This document shows, piece after piece, positions 44,231 through 52,867 of a stretch of 58,682 bases of DNA (positions are counted from its first letter, which is position 1; every line of letters begins with the position of its first letter). The stretch lies in NCBI GenBank assembly GCA_020426845.1, contig JAGQPF010000016.1, forward strand, positions 1 to 58,682, given 5' to 3'. The position numbers and the translations under genes were made by a program. The DNA comes from Planctomycetales bacterium (lineage in GTDB: Bacteria; Planctomycetota; Planctomycetia; Pirellulales; Pirellulaceae). Under the pieces are notes generated by a model. It made no database searches. It was not told the DNA's origin and was given only the letters and a program-made list of their open reading frames with translations.

Positions 44231-44572
44231 TCAGTAGGGGTAGTAACCGTAGCTGACCACCGGACGGTAGACCGGATAGGTCGTGGGATAGGCGGGATAG
44301 GCCGCCGAGTACGGATAGTACGGCGCCACTCGGACAGGGCTCACGTAGTGAGCGTGTGGGTAGTACAACGGGGTGGTTGCCGCGCGATACGTCACGCGAG
44401 TGGCAACCGCTGCGGTTCGAACGGGCACATACGCGGCTGCTCGCGTTGCCCGAACGGCCACGCGAGCCGAACCCACTGCGACTCGCACGCCAACGGGTGG
44501 ATGAGCTTCCGCAGTTTGCGCTAGCAACGCACAGCCCAACAAGGCCGCGCCCAAGACGCCAATTCTCAACAT
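44231..44572 (-). CDS. small secreted Tyr/Pro/Val-rich protein
   Basis: 113 residues from the ATG at 44572, which has AGGAG upstream. Signal peptide (LGAALLGCALLAQTAEA), then a low-complexity mature part rich in Ala/Arg/Val (VAVGSARVAVRATRAA) that turns into Tyr/Pro repeats (YYPYSAAYPAYPTTYPVY) and ends in YGYYPY. No catalytic domain. Similar small Tyr/Pro-rich exported proteins are common in planctomycetes; a surface or wall role is only a guess. Confidence 0.75.
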   Translation of the reverse strand: MLRIGVLGAALLGCALLAQTAEAHPPVGVRVAVGSARVAVRATRAAAYVPVRTAAVATRVTYRAATTPLYYPHAHYVSPVRVAPYYPYSAAYPAYPTTYPVYRPVVSYGYYPY

Positions 44573-44918
44573 CTGTTTCTCCTGTGTCCCCGCCAAGGGA
44601 TGGAAACTGAGCACGTTGTTAGGATTGCCATTGGCGCGAGGAAGGGGAACCCTGCGGCGCGAGAATTCTTGAAAATGTCACCGCAAGTCTTTCTCTGACA
44701 AGAGCTTGAGTTTCTTCGGGAAATCCCCGTTTTTTCCCGGATGTGCATCACTCGGGCCCCTCGCCCACTGCCGCCGAGCGACGTAAGGACGCGAGAGGAT
44801 TGGACTTGAGTGGTTGGGGGAACGTGCGTAAACTCCCCGCGCTGGATGGTCCGACCGCTGCGGCGGTCGTCGATAGACGTCGGCGTCCATGCGGCGCTGG
44901 CGACAAGGAGGTCAAAGC
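44573..44918. other. 346-bp divergent intergenic region
   Basis: No supported gene; it must hold the promoters of the divergent genes at 44572 and 44919. Boxes with proper spacing were not found. Confidence 0.4.
44906..44914 (+). promoter_or_regulatory. strong Shine-Dalgarno site
   Basis: AAGGAGGTC lies 5-13 nt upstream of the ATG at 44919. It is unusually strong for this window and decides that start over the one at 44889. Confidence 0.8.
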
Positions 44919-45347
44919 ATGTGGAAGCGAATGCGCCGTCCTTGGGCTTGGACGCTGGGCATGGTGACGGTGGCGTTGTTGGGACTGCAATGTTCAGCGG
45001 CTTGGTTGCATCCAACGGTGCGGGATTCGGTCGAGCAGCCGATCTACGCGATTTGCGCACCGGACCAAGTTCAAGCGTTGGACACCGGGCGAGACGTGAT
45101 TTTGTGGGGAAGGCTGCCGCTGGGGCTCTACCAAGGCGGACGTGTCTTCGGCACGTCACGCGATGCGTTGATGCACCTTCAACAGCGCGGCATGCTTGCG
45201 CAGGGCTATGCGGTATGCCGGATGTCCGGCGACTTCTCGAAGGACACCTACCAAGTCGGCAGTCAGAGTTTCATGTCTCACACGCTGCAGGTCTCGGAGC
45301 GGATCGGTCCTGCCTCGCTGGCAAACCGGCCATTTGAAATCAGATAG
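44919..45347 (+). CDS. exported hypothetical protein
   Basis: 142 residues. An N-terminal export or anchor segment (WAWTLGMVTVALLGLQCSAAW) is followed by about 110 residues without a named domain (QPIYAICAPDQVQALDTG, DVILWGRLPLGLYQGG). It is spaced 11 nt from the next gene on the same strand, and so is probably co-transcribed with the TPR protein. Function unknown. Confidence 0.7.
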   Translation: MWKRMRRPWAWTLGMVTVALLGLQCSAAWLHPTVRDSVEQPIYAICAPDQVQALDTGRDVILWGRLPLGLYQGGRVFGTSRDALMHLQQRGMLAQGYAVCRMSGDFSKDTYQVGSQSFMSHTLQVSERIGPASLANRPFEIR

Positions 45348-45358
45348 AGGCGACTAAG

Positions 45359-47542
45359 ATGCGTTGTCGAATCTGCCTTGGGTTGCTCGCAGGCGCGTTG
45401 GTGAGTGCACCGCTATACGGCCAATCGCCGACATTGCCGACATTGCCGCCAACGCCAGAACCGCCGCTGATCGAGCCGGCGCCGTTGAGCCCGCCAACGG
45501 GTGCTCCGGCGCCTCCCCAGCCGCTGGCGCCCGCTCCGCCGTCTGCTGAAGCTCAAGTTGCCAATTCGCTAGCGGGCGACGCGCAATCCCTTGACTCACC
45601 GCCTGGTTTGGCGCCGATGGTGGCGCCGGCGCCTTCCCTGTTGCCTCGCGAGCCCGCCGCCGTGCCGCTGGCGCCTGCGGAGCCGGATGCCACGCCGGTC
45701 GTGCGCCCGCGCGACTTGGCCAAGGAGCCCCCGCTGCCGTCGATCGAACTGACCGGCGGCGACCAAGCCGCGTTGGCTGGCCTCGGAGATGAGCCGACGC
45801 GCGAACGCCCCGTCGTGCCGCTGGAGCCCACGCGGTTTCACGGTCTGCAACCGGGGAGGTCCAGCGCGTCGGACGTAATGGAGACATTGGGCGAGCCGTT
45901 GCAAAGGTCGCTGGCGAAGGCGGACGACCCCGAGGCTGCTGAACCCACTGAGTCGATCTGGGTGTATGAGGTCGCTCCCTTCCCCCGCGTCGAGATGACG
46001 TTGCGGAAGAACATCGTGCAATCGATCTTCGTCAAGGTGCCCGACCTGCCGGAGCCCGGCGTGGTCGCCAAGCAGTTGCAGATCGATTCGTTCCAACCGG
46101 GCTACGTGTTGGACCAAGGCGGCGAGCCGATCGGTGTCACCTATCCCGAGCGCGGTGTCATTCTTTCCTTGCGAAAGGCGCCGGGCGCCACGGAAGCCGG
46201 GGTGTTCAGCATCTTGCTTGAGCCGATCAGCTCGGAGCTGTTTGTGCTGCGTGCTCGCAACGCTCGGCCGGAGCACTGCACACAACGTTTGGACGACTTG
46301 GAAACGGCGCTGCGGTTGCGACCCAACAACGCGGAGGCATGTGGCCTGAAGGCGCGAATTCTGGCCTCGATTGGCGAGACTCGCGATGCCTTGAAGCTGA
46401 CCGAGGATGCGCTGCGCGCCGATCCGGACGGGCTCGAGTGGCGCCTGCTTGCGGCCCGGCTGCGCGGCCAATTAGGTGGCCTGGATGTCGCGAAACGCGA
46501 AGTGGAGTCGATGCTGCACGAGGGCGAGAACGACGCCGACGCCGACGCGGAATGGCCCGCCGTGCTGCACGCCGAGGCAGAACTGCTGCTGGGCGATTTG
46601 CTGGCCCGAGAGGCGAAGCCGGACGAAGCGCTTCCGCACCATCGCAAGGCGATTGAGTTGGCGTCGCCGTTCCGCGAAGTTCCTGCGAACGAAGTCCGCC
46701 GCGCCGCGCTTCGCGTGCTGGCCAACGCCCACTTGGCCGTGGCCAATGACATCGCGTGGGGCAACTGGCGTCGGAAAGCCGAGGTGGTGCCACAGTGGGT
46801 GAAGGCAGGGCATCATCTTGCGGATCAATTGATTTCCAATGAAGACGAGGAGTCGGTTCTTGCCCAACGCGTGCAGCGGTTGACGCTGTCCGCATACGCT
46901 GGCTTTGCGGAGTGGGTCGATCCGAGCCAGATCAGCCGGGAGGCGCTGCAACAAGGCATGGAACTGATCGCCGCCGCCAAGGACCCTTTGCACCGCCGCC
47001 GTTTGGAATGGGAATTGGCGGAGACCATGTACTACGCCATGTTGGCCGAACGGCAGCGAGGCGCCTACGCCACGGCAGTGGAGTTCGCCAAAGTCAGCTC
47101 ACCGTTGTTGCTCGCCGCCCGCCGGCAGCGCGAATTGACGCCGCGCGAGCTCTATTTGTTGGGCGAGCTGCACTTCTTGGCGGGATCCTGTCTGGCCATC
47201 GAGGCGGAACGGCATGAAGACGCCGTGCGCTGGTACGAAAAGGGAGCCATCGTGTTGTTGGACCCGTTTCCCGAGGGAGTTGTCGAAAGCCCCGCCGAAC
47301 TCGGCGACCAGCTGGTAAGCATGGGCGTTTCCTATTGGCGGACAAAGGCCTCGGAGAAGGCAATTCAACTGACGCTGCGCGGAGTGCAGTTGCTGCAGAG
47401 CGATGGCGCCGGAGAAGCAGTGCAAGCATCCCTAAGGATTGCTTACGGAAACCTCGCTGCCATGCTGAGGGCCGCCGGGCGCGAGGATGAAGCCGTGCGG
47501 TGGGACGAGCGATTGTCGAGTTTGCCACGATCCAGTCGTTAG
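45359..47542 (+). CDS. exported TPR protein with BamE/SmpA-like segment
   Basis: 727 residues. Signal peptide (ICLGLLAGALVSAPLYGQS), then a Pro-rich linker (about 25-115). Residues about 160-260 include GRSSASDVMETLGEPLQ, which resembles the BamE/SmpA pattern (GxSxxxVxxxLGxP), and a beta-rich part. From about 300 the chain is TPR-like (RLRPNNAEACGLKARIL, PDEALPHHRKAIELA, TRDALKLTEDALR). TPR regions bind partner proteins, so an envelope assembly or scaffold role is reasonable. The small gene upstream is probably in the same transcript. Neither domain is catalytic. Confidence 0.78.
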   Translation: MRCRICLGLLAGALVSAPLYGQSPTLPTLPPTPEPPLIEPAPLSPPTGAPAPPQPLAPAPPSAEAQVANSLAGDAQSLDSPPGLAPMVAPAPSLLPREPAAVPLAPAEPDATPVVRPRDLAKEPPLPSIELTGGDQAALAGLGDEPTRERPVVPLEPTRFHGLQPGRSSASDVMETLGEPLQRSLAKADDPEAAEPTESIWVYEVAPFPRVEMTLRKNIVQSIFVKVPDLPEPGVVAKQLQIDSFQPGYVLDQGGEPIGVTYPERGVILSLRKAPGATEAGVFSILLEPISSELFVLRARNARPEHCTQRLDDLETALRLRPNNAEACGLKARILASIGETRDALKLTEDALRADPDGLEWRLLAARLRGQLGGLDVAKREVESMLHEGENDADADAEWPAVLHAEAELLLGDLLAREAKPDEALPHHRKAIELASPFREVPANEVRRAALRVLANAHLAVANDIAWGNWRRKAEVVPQWVKAGHHLADQLISNEDEESVLAQRVQRLTLSAYAGFAEWVDPSQISREALQQGMELIAAAKDPLHRRRLEWELAETMYYAMLAERQRGAYATAVEFAKVSSPLLLAARRQRELTPRELYLLGELHFLAGSCLAIEAERHEDAVRWYEKGAIVLLDPFPEGVVESPAELGDQLVSMGVSYWRTKASEKAIQLTLRGVQLLQSDGAGEAVQASLRIAYGNLAAMLRAAGREDEAVRWDERLSSLPRSSR

Positions 47543-47563
47543 CAGCCGGTCAACGGCCTACTC

Positions 47564-47911
47564 CTACGAACTGATCAGCTCGATCACTGCCACAATCGCC
47601 ACCGGGGTCAGGCCCACGATCACGGCGAACCAGGTCACCGCTGCGGGCGGCTTGCTTTTGCGCAACCGCAAGACGAGCGGCGTGAGCACTACGACGACCA
47701 GTCCCGATATCAACGACACCAACAACAGCAACTGTGGCAGCGACTTCACGACCAACTGGTTGAGCAAATAGGCGAGCAGCGAGGCGCCCATCGCCATCAG
47801 CGTCGACATCGTTGCCAGCATCCAGGCGATCGTCATTGCCTCGGTCGAGCGTTCTTCGGCGGGACGAGATTCGGGAGGCGTCGGGTTGTTGCGGGAACGC
47901 GAGCGGGACAT
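47564..47911 (-). CDS. small membrane protein with two or three helices
   Basis: 115 residues from the ATG at 47911; a TTG two codons earlier is possible. A basic hydrophilic N-terminus (MSRSRSRNNPTPPES) precedes membrane segments MLATMSTLMAMGASLLAYLL, LLLLVSLISGLVVVVLTPLV and TWFAVIVGLTPVAIVAVIE. No family recognised. Convergent with the TPR gene (21-nt gap). Confidence 0.65.
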   Translation of the reverse strand: MSRSRSRNNPTPPESRPAEERSTEAMTIAWMLATMSTLMAMGASLLAYLLNQLVVKSLPQLLLLVSLISGLVVVVLTPLVLRLRKSKPPAAVTWFAVIVGLTPVAIVAVIELISS

Positions 47912-48137
47912 GGGCAAGTGGGCGGCGAGATTCCGTGGAAGGTCGGTGCGAGCGCAGCGCTGAGACAGCCGTTACGACCGGATCAATCGGCATTGTACTT
48001 CGTATCGTCGAGTTGACGAGTGCCGAATGGCGGCCAGTCGATTGCCGCGATCGCCTCCACGTCCTACGGTTCCAACAGCTCGAAGTCCTGAGAAGAACAC
48101 CCTCCCAAGCCGGGGATTGCTCGTGTCACAGAATGAA

Positions 48138-48554
48138 ATGGTGGAGTTGCTGGAACGCACGGTCGCCGAACTGGAGGCACAGCAATTGACCACTCAACAA
48201 CTGTTGGGCGAGGCACTTGGCGAACTGGAAGTGCTCTATGCGGAGTTGGAAGAGCAGGCGCAGTTGCTGGCCGATTTCGAGCCGGAAGCGGGCGCTGGCG
48301 GGGGCGCCGCCGAGCACCCGGACCAAGACAGGCTCGAGCAAGAGCTGGCTAATGCCCTGCGCGATCGAGAGCATCTCGAGTCGCAGATGATCCGCCTCCA
48401 ACGAGAGGTCGAGCAGCTCGTCGCCTCAGCCAGCGGCGTCGAAAACGGCGACGCCGCGCCGTTAGAAACCGACCTTTCTCACTTGGCCGTCCCCGGCGCC
48501 ACGCTGGTGCGGGCGCCGTTTGACCAGCTTCGCCAACAGCGAGGCGAGGCGTAG
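48138..48554 (+). CDS. short coiled-coil protein
   Basis: 138 residues from the ATG at 48138; an in-frame GTG at 48123 is also plausible. Nearly all helical, with Leu heptads (LLERTVAELEAQQL, LGELEVLYAELEEQAQLL, LESQMIRLQREVEQLV) and a Gly/Ala-rich hinge near 55. No export signal and no named family. It ends 19 nt from the TadD-like gene on the opposite strand. Confidence 0.6.
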   Translation: MVELLERTVAELEAQQLTTQQLLGEALGELEVLYAELEEQAQLLADFEPEAGAGGGAAEHPDQDRLEQELANALRDREHLESQMIRLQREVEQLVASASGVENGDAAPLETDLSHLAVPGATLVRAPFDQLRQQRGEA

Positions 48555-48572
48555 TTCGGTCGGGATCGCTTC

Positions 48573-49952
48573 CTACCGCACCACGGTGGCGGGCACTTCC
48601 GTCTTTTCAGCGTTGGATTGCGCGGTCCAAGTTGGTTGAGCCGTCGGGAATTGGCTGGTGGACCAATTGAACTGGGCGCTGGGGAGACCGCGAGTCTGCC
48701 CCGTGGCGGCCGGCGTTTCGACACGCGGGGAGGTCGCCTGCGTGGGACTGGCCTGGGACTGGGCAGTCGGCACTTGTTCGGTTGCCGACGAGCGAATCCG
48801 CAGGCTGTTTCGTTGGCGAACGGGTCCCGGAGCGGGTTGGGTCGAAGGTCCGAGGGTCACCTCCGGGTCCGCGTTCGCCTCTGGTTTGGTGCCGATGGCA
48901 CGGCGCGTGGTTCGCAACGTGCCGCCTCGGCTTTCACTGCTGCTGGACATGTTGATGCGGACCGGCTCGACGCGTTGAGCTGGCGGAGCCGGCGTCGTCT
49001 GTTCCAGGCGAGCGACGACTTGCACGTTGGAAGTGTCAACGGGCTTGCGGTCCTCGGTCGCAATGCGTGTGGCCTGACCCGCGTCATCCGCCAACGAGGC
49101 AACGGCAGCGGCGGGTTTGCTTTGCTCTGCCTCAAGTTCCTGCTGCCGCTTCATCGCCTCGGCTTGCTGGCGGATCTGCGCGGTTTGAATCAGGCCATGA
49201 GCGGCGGATTTTAGATCCTTGTCAAGCGTCAGCGCGTGGTTGAAGTAGGCCTCTGCCTTTTCGGCATATCCCATTTGGACGAGCATGAACCCCATGTTGG
49301 CATGCGCCTCAGCCGGCTCGTTGACCGATTGGAACAGCGACATGGCCTGCCGATACTGTCCCCGTTCCGCCATCAGCATCGCATAGTTGTTGGCCAGGCC
49401 TTGATGGCTTGGATCCAGTTGCAGGCCCTGTTGGTAGAGCTTCTCGGCATCATCGAGCCGATCGTTCTTGTAGTACAAGTAGCCGAGGTCACGGAGGATC
49501 TCCGGATCGCGGGGATTGAGGCCGCGAGCCTTCGTGAGCAGTTCGGCGGACGACTTGAAGTCGCCTTTGCGCGCGGCGATCACTCCGAGGCGATGATAGG
49601 GGCGAGCGTCCTTGGGATCCTCGGCGATGAGCCGCTCGTAGATGCTCTTGGCTGCGTCCGTTTGGTCGCGACGCTCCGCAAGCCGGCCCATGGAAAACTT
49701 GCCCTCGCGTTTCTGCTCGGGCGAGACCTTCTTGGGAGTGATCGGCTCGCGAGTGCTCGTGGGGTACTTCGTGTCTTTCTGCTTGTTCCAGGGCAGACGC
49801 TTGGTAAGCCAGTTGCCCTCTTCTTTCAGCTGGGGCGCTCCGAAGTTCGCGGGAACCATCGGCTGATTTGTCACCTGAGCGGAGGTTTTCGCCGTGACCA
49901 GCAGCGATGCTGCCACCAACAGTGCGATGCAAGCGGGAGTGTTGCGGTGCAT
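48573..49952 (-). CDS. TadD-like TPR lipoprotein or exported protein of a Tad pilus set
   Basis: 459 residues. Signal peptide (CIALLVAASLLVTAKTSAQ). TPR repeats at about 90-260: AKSIYERLIAEDPKDARPYH, AELLTKARGLNPRDPEIL, AEKLYQQGLQLDPSHQGLA, AEAYFNHALTLDKDLKS. The C-terminal 190 residues are low-complexity Thr/Ala/Pro. TadD proteins are TPR factors needed for Tad pilus assembly. The two genes upstream on this strand encode a CpaD-like lipoprotein and a CpaC secretin, which supports the assignment. There is no Cys lipobox, unlike many TadD proteins. Confidence 0.75.
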   Translation of the reverse strand: MHRNTPACIALLVAASLLVTAKTSAQVTNQPMVPANFGAPQLKEEGNWLTKRLPWNKQKDTKYPTSTREPITPKKVSPEQKREGKFSMGRLAERRDQTDAAKSIYERLIAEDPKDARPYHRLGVIAARKGDFKSSAELLTKARGLNPRDPEILRDLGYLYYKNDRLDDAEKLYQQGLQLDPSHQGLANNYAMLMAERGQYRQAMSLFQSVNEPAEAHANMGFMLVQMGYAEKAEAYFNHALTLDKDLKSAAHGLIQTAQIRQQAEAMKRQQELEAEQSKPAAAVASLADDAGQATRIATEDRKPVDTSNVQVVARLEQTTPAPPAQRVEPVRINMSSSSESRGGTLRTTRRAIGTKPEANADPEVTLGPSTQPAPGPVRQRNSLRIRSSATEQVPTAQSQASPTQATSPRVETPAATGQTRGLPSAQFNWSTSQFPTAQPTWTAQSNAEKTEVPATVVR

Positions 49953-50120
49953 GAGAGCTTCCTTGCAATCCTCGAAAGAGTGCCGGGCTTTGGAGTGTAG
50001 TCACGCCAAAGCGGTTGAGTCTGCCGTCGGGACACGCTGCATGGTGTTGCGACGAGAGACTAAGCCGCTCGGGGTTTCAACAGCCTCGTAACAGCTTGTT
50101 GAAGGCCTGGCCAGCGGCAT

Positions 50121-50148
50121 GGCGGACCCTGCTGGAACAGGGTCCGCC
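50121..50148. other. perfect 11-bp hairpin without T-run
   Basis: GGCGGACCCTG/CAGGGTCCGCC with the 6-nt loop CTGGAA, between the CpaD-like and TadD-like genes. It could attenuate or process the transcript, but lacks a T-tract. Confidence 0.5.
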
Positions 50149-50185
50149 GCCCGCTAGTCAACTGAAGCCGATTGGCCGGTTACGA

Positions 50186-50743
50186 TTAGAACCGGCCGCC
50201 GAATCCGCCGCCGCCGCCGAATCCGCCACCGCCGAATCCGCCGCCGCCGAATCCACTTTGCATAGCACGACCGTAGGCGCGGATCGCCTCGTTGGCGCGG
50301 TAGCCTTCGGCGAAGGCCGGCGCCACCACCACACGCTCATCCGCGTCCGAGACGCCCATTGCCGACAGGGCGCGAGCGATAATGGCACGCCGTTGCATAT
50401 CCAGCTGCGGGTTGGGGTGCACCGGATAGCGGAACTCCGTGTCGGGCCGTGCGCTGAGCATGCTGCGTTCGACGACGACCGGGAAGTCATTTCCGCGGGT
50501 CAATCGCAAGGCGATCTGCTTCACGTGGTCCTGGCCGGCCACGTTCAACCGCGCCGTGCCTTTCACGAACTCATGCTGATGCACCACGAAGTCGGATGCC
50601 TCTGCGTTATGCTCTTGCCGCTGCCAGATCGAGTCGGAGATCGACCCCAACGGGGCCTCCGGCCGATTGTGATTGTGGTTCACGCAGCCGCCTGCGGTCG
50701 TGACCGCGACAACCAGCGCGAGCAGTGTCCAATGACGTTTCAT
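50186..50743 (-). CDS. CpaD-like lipoprotein with Gly-rich tail
   Basis: 185 residues from the ATG at 50743. Lipobox TTAGGC (LLALVVAVTTAGGC) anchors it to a membrane. The body (LNVAGQDHVKQIALRL, DTEFRYPVHPNPQLDMQRRA, AIIARALSAMGVSDADERVV) fits the small CpaD-type lipoproteins that help pilus secretins, and the position directly after a CpaC-type secretin supports this. The last 20 residues are FGGGG repeats. The CpaD link rests more on context than on motifs. Confidence 0.65.
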   Translation of the reverse strand: MKRHWTLLALVVAVTTAGGCVNHNHNRPEAPLGSISDSIWQRQEHNAEASDFVVHQHEFVKGTARLNVAGQDHVKQIALRLTRGNDFPVVVERSMLSARPDTEFRYPVHPNPQLDMQRRAIIARALSAMGVSDADERVVVAPAFAEGYRANEAIRAYGRAMQSGFGGGGFGGGGFGGGGGFGGRF

Positions 50744-50887
50744 GGTTGATGTCCTTGATTGCGTCACCACGGCCAGGGGCCGGGTGCTTGGGTCTTGCCG
50801 AGTCCGAGCTGGCTGAGCCATGCGGGTGGCTCAGCCGCTGCCAGCCTTCACGAGCTCCAACGTGTGGCGTCTCGTGTCGGCCGCGAG

Positions 50888-52435
50888 CTACTCGGAGAAG
50901 CCGCTCTCGCCGTTCATGTAGAAAGCCTGGCTGGACTCGAAGCCTTGGTGAAGCTTCGGCACCAAGCCGCGTCGCATCTGCACATTCCAGACCGTGCTGC
51001 GATGGTTGCAGGTCGGATGTCCTTCGTAGTTGCCCCACAGGAAGAACTGCCAGTCGCCTGGCTCGGTCACTTCCATGCCGGGCAGAATCGTCGGCGCCTC
51101 ATCGTCGTCCAACGGATGAACCAACTCGGGGCTGACCATGATGATCAGCTCCGTCTCGTCGCGCTGAACGCTCTTCTGGCTGAACACGGAGTCGAGAATC
51201 GGAATGTCACCGAGACCGGGAACGCGCGCTTTGCTGCCGGTTTGAGAGTCCTGAATCAAGCCGGCGATCGCCAGCCATTGTCCCTCGCGAAGGTCGACAG
51301 TGGTCGTCACGGCGCGAGTGTCGAGGCCGGGGATGCCATTGACGGCGTTGGCCTGGTTCAACGAGCTGACCGAAGGAGACACCTGCAAGCGGATGAGGTC
51401 CTTGTCGATCACGGTGGGGGTGAACTGCACTTGCGTGCCGAAGCCTCGGAAGTTGGTGGTCGCCGCCGCGGCGCCCTCGACGCCCACGACGATCGGCACC
51501 GCGAACTCGCCGCCCGCGATGAAGCTGGCGGAGCGGCCGCTCAACGTGACCAAGTTCGGCTCGGCCAGGATCTTCGAGTAGCTGTTGGAACTGATTGCCG
51601 ACATGGCCAGCATCACTTCGTTGGTGTCCAGCACCGCGCGGAAGGCGCCGGCGACGCCAAGCATCTGCTCCCACATGAAGTCGCCGCCATCCACGTTCAG
51701 GTCAAAGCCCATCTGACGCAGCGCGGATCGAGTCAGCTCTGCGACGCGAACCTTGAGCATGATCTGCTTCTCGCCCGGGACGTCCAGCATGTTAATCACG
51801 CCGGAAGTCGGCAGCTCGGACTCGCCCGGATAGGGCGACGCCGCGTTGCCCAGGCGGACACCCAGCAAGCCACCGCCAAAGTTGCCGAGGGTCGAGGATG
51901 TTTGATTGGTGAGCACGGAGATGATTCGAGCCGCTTCCTCATTGTCGCGAGCCTGGCCGCGGACGATCAGCTTGTCGGCAATCGGCACCAGGTGGATGAC
52001 GCTGTTCGGAAACATCTCGGAGACCATTTTCTCGAGATCGAGATACTGTTGCTTGCGCTGGTCTTCGACGTTCGTGTCGCGCTTGACGGTCACGAGGTAT
52101 CGCAGCACCTCGTCCTCGCCGAACCAGAGCGTGAAGGTCGTCTCGCCCGCGGTCAGTCCGATCAACTCGAACTCGGACGGGCTGAATTGGACGACTTCCA
52201 AAATTTCGGGGTTGGTGATCGAGAACCGGGAAACCGGCTTCTTGGTGCGCACCAACTTGGAATGTCGCGGGTCCACTTCCAGAGTGGCCTCGGGCAGCAA
52301 GACGTCTTGAATGAGCTGGCCCACTTTTTGTTTCGCAGCTGGGCTGTCCAGCGTCGTCTGCGCATTGGCGCCGACGGCGAGCCCCAAAACTTGGCTGCAC
52401 AAGACGCTGCAGGCCAAGAGTGTGTTCCTATTCAT
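50888..52435 (-). CDS. cpaC: type II/IV-like secretin, CpaC/RcpA type
   Basis: 515 residues. Signal peptide (NTLLACSVLCSQVLGLAVGANAQ), an N-terminal pilus/secretion domain (about 40-130, LVRTKKPVSRFSITNPEILE), BON/N-like domains, then the secretin core (about 225-430, EKQIMLKVRVAELTRSALRQ, SKILAEPNLVTLSGRSASF, FTPTVIDKDLIRLQVSPSVS, REGQWLAIAGLIQDS, ETELIIMVSPELVHPL). Secretins form the outer-membrane channel through which Tad pili or secreted proteins pass. CpaC-type features (RTK, SITNPE, Tad neighbours) favour the Tad system. Pilin, CpaF ATPase and TadB/C are not in the window, so the rest lies elsewhere or is absent. Confidence 0.9.
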   Translation of the reverse strand: MNRNTLLACSVLCSQVLGLAVGANAQTTLDSPAAKQKVGQLIQDVLLPEATLEVDPRHSKLVRTKKPVSRFSITNPEILEVVQFSPSEFELIGLTAGETTFTLWFGEDEVLRYLVTVKRDTNVEDQRKQQYLDLEKMVSEMFPNSVIHLVPIADKLIVRGQARDNEEAARIISVLTNQTSSTLGNFGGGLLGVRLGNAASPYPGESELPTSGVINMLDVPGEKQIMLKVRVAELTRSALRQMGFDLNVDGGDFMWEQMLGVAGAFRAVLDTNEVMLAMSAISSNSYSKILAEPNLVTLSGRSASFIAGGEFAVPIVVGVEGAAAATTNFRGFGTQVQFTPTVIDKDLIRLQVSPSVSSLNQANAVNGIPGLDTRAVTTTVDLREGQWLAIAGLIQDSQTGSKARVPGLGDIPILDSVFSQKSVQRDETELIIMVSPELVHPLDDDEAPTILPGMEVTEPGDWQFFLWGNYEGHPTCNHRSTVWNVQMRRGLVPKLHQGFESSQAFYMNGESGFSE

Positions 52436-52793
52436 CTGGAGACTCCAGAAAGACTAGATGCGGGAAAGGGTCGATTCCTGGTTGGGTCACGCCTTGCGGC
52501 GGGGCGTCCCCAAACCGCAGAAGCAGCACTGTTGAGGACAGCAGGCCTTGGACCATTTGGGCCAACGCCCTAGGCGAGGTCCCCGGGGTGAAACTTCGCC
52601 CGAGACCGGACGGGTCGCCCATAAGAGGACGCACACACCACAACATGTGCTGCACTATGTTTCGGTGCGATTGATGCGATTTCTTTGACAATATCGATTG
52701 GAGCGAAAGTCCCGGTTTTGCTGACGGCAAGGGTTTTTCCGCAGAATTGCCCGCAAAGTTTGCGCCGCTTGTCTAGGGGCGCCTGCCAAATCG
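52436..52793. other. divergent intergenic region
   Basis: About 360 bp between the secretin start (minus) and the promoter candidate (plus). A TTGACA at 52685 has no matching -10 box. No supported gene. Confidence 0.4.
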
Positions 52794-52822
52794 TTGCAGC
52801 TCCCGCAGCTTGTACGTATTAT
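52794..52822 (+). promoter_or_regulatory. candidate promoter of the sulfatase-fold lipoprotein gene
   Basis: TTGCAG (52794-52799), 17-bp spacer, TATTAT (52817-52822, 5 of 6). It lies 45 nt upstream of the ATG at 52868. The -35 box is weak. Confidence 0.42.
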
Positions 52823-52867
52823 CAAACTTGGAAAAATTCCTCGGAACAGAATTGGCGCCGAATTCTC

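Noticed and set aside
52685..52690. TTGACA as a -35 box
   Set aside because: No -10-like sequence at 16-18 bp; the TTGCAG/TATTAT pair closer to the gene fits better.
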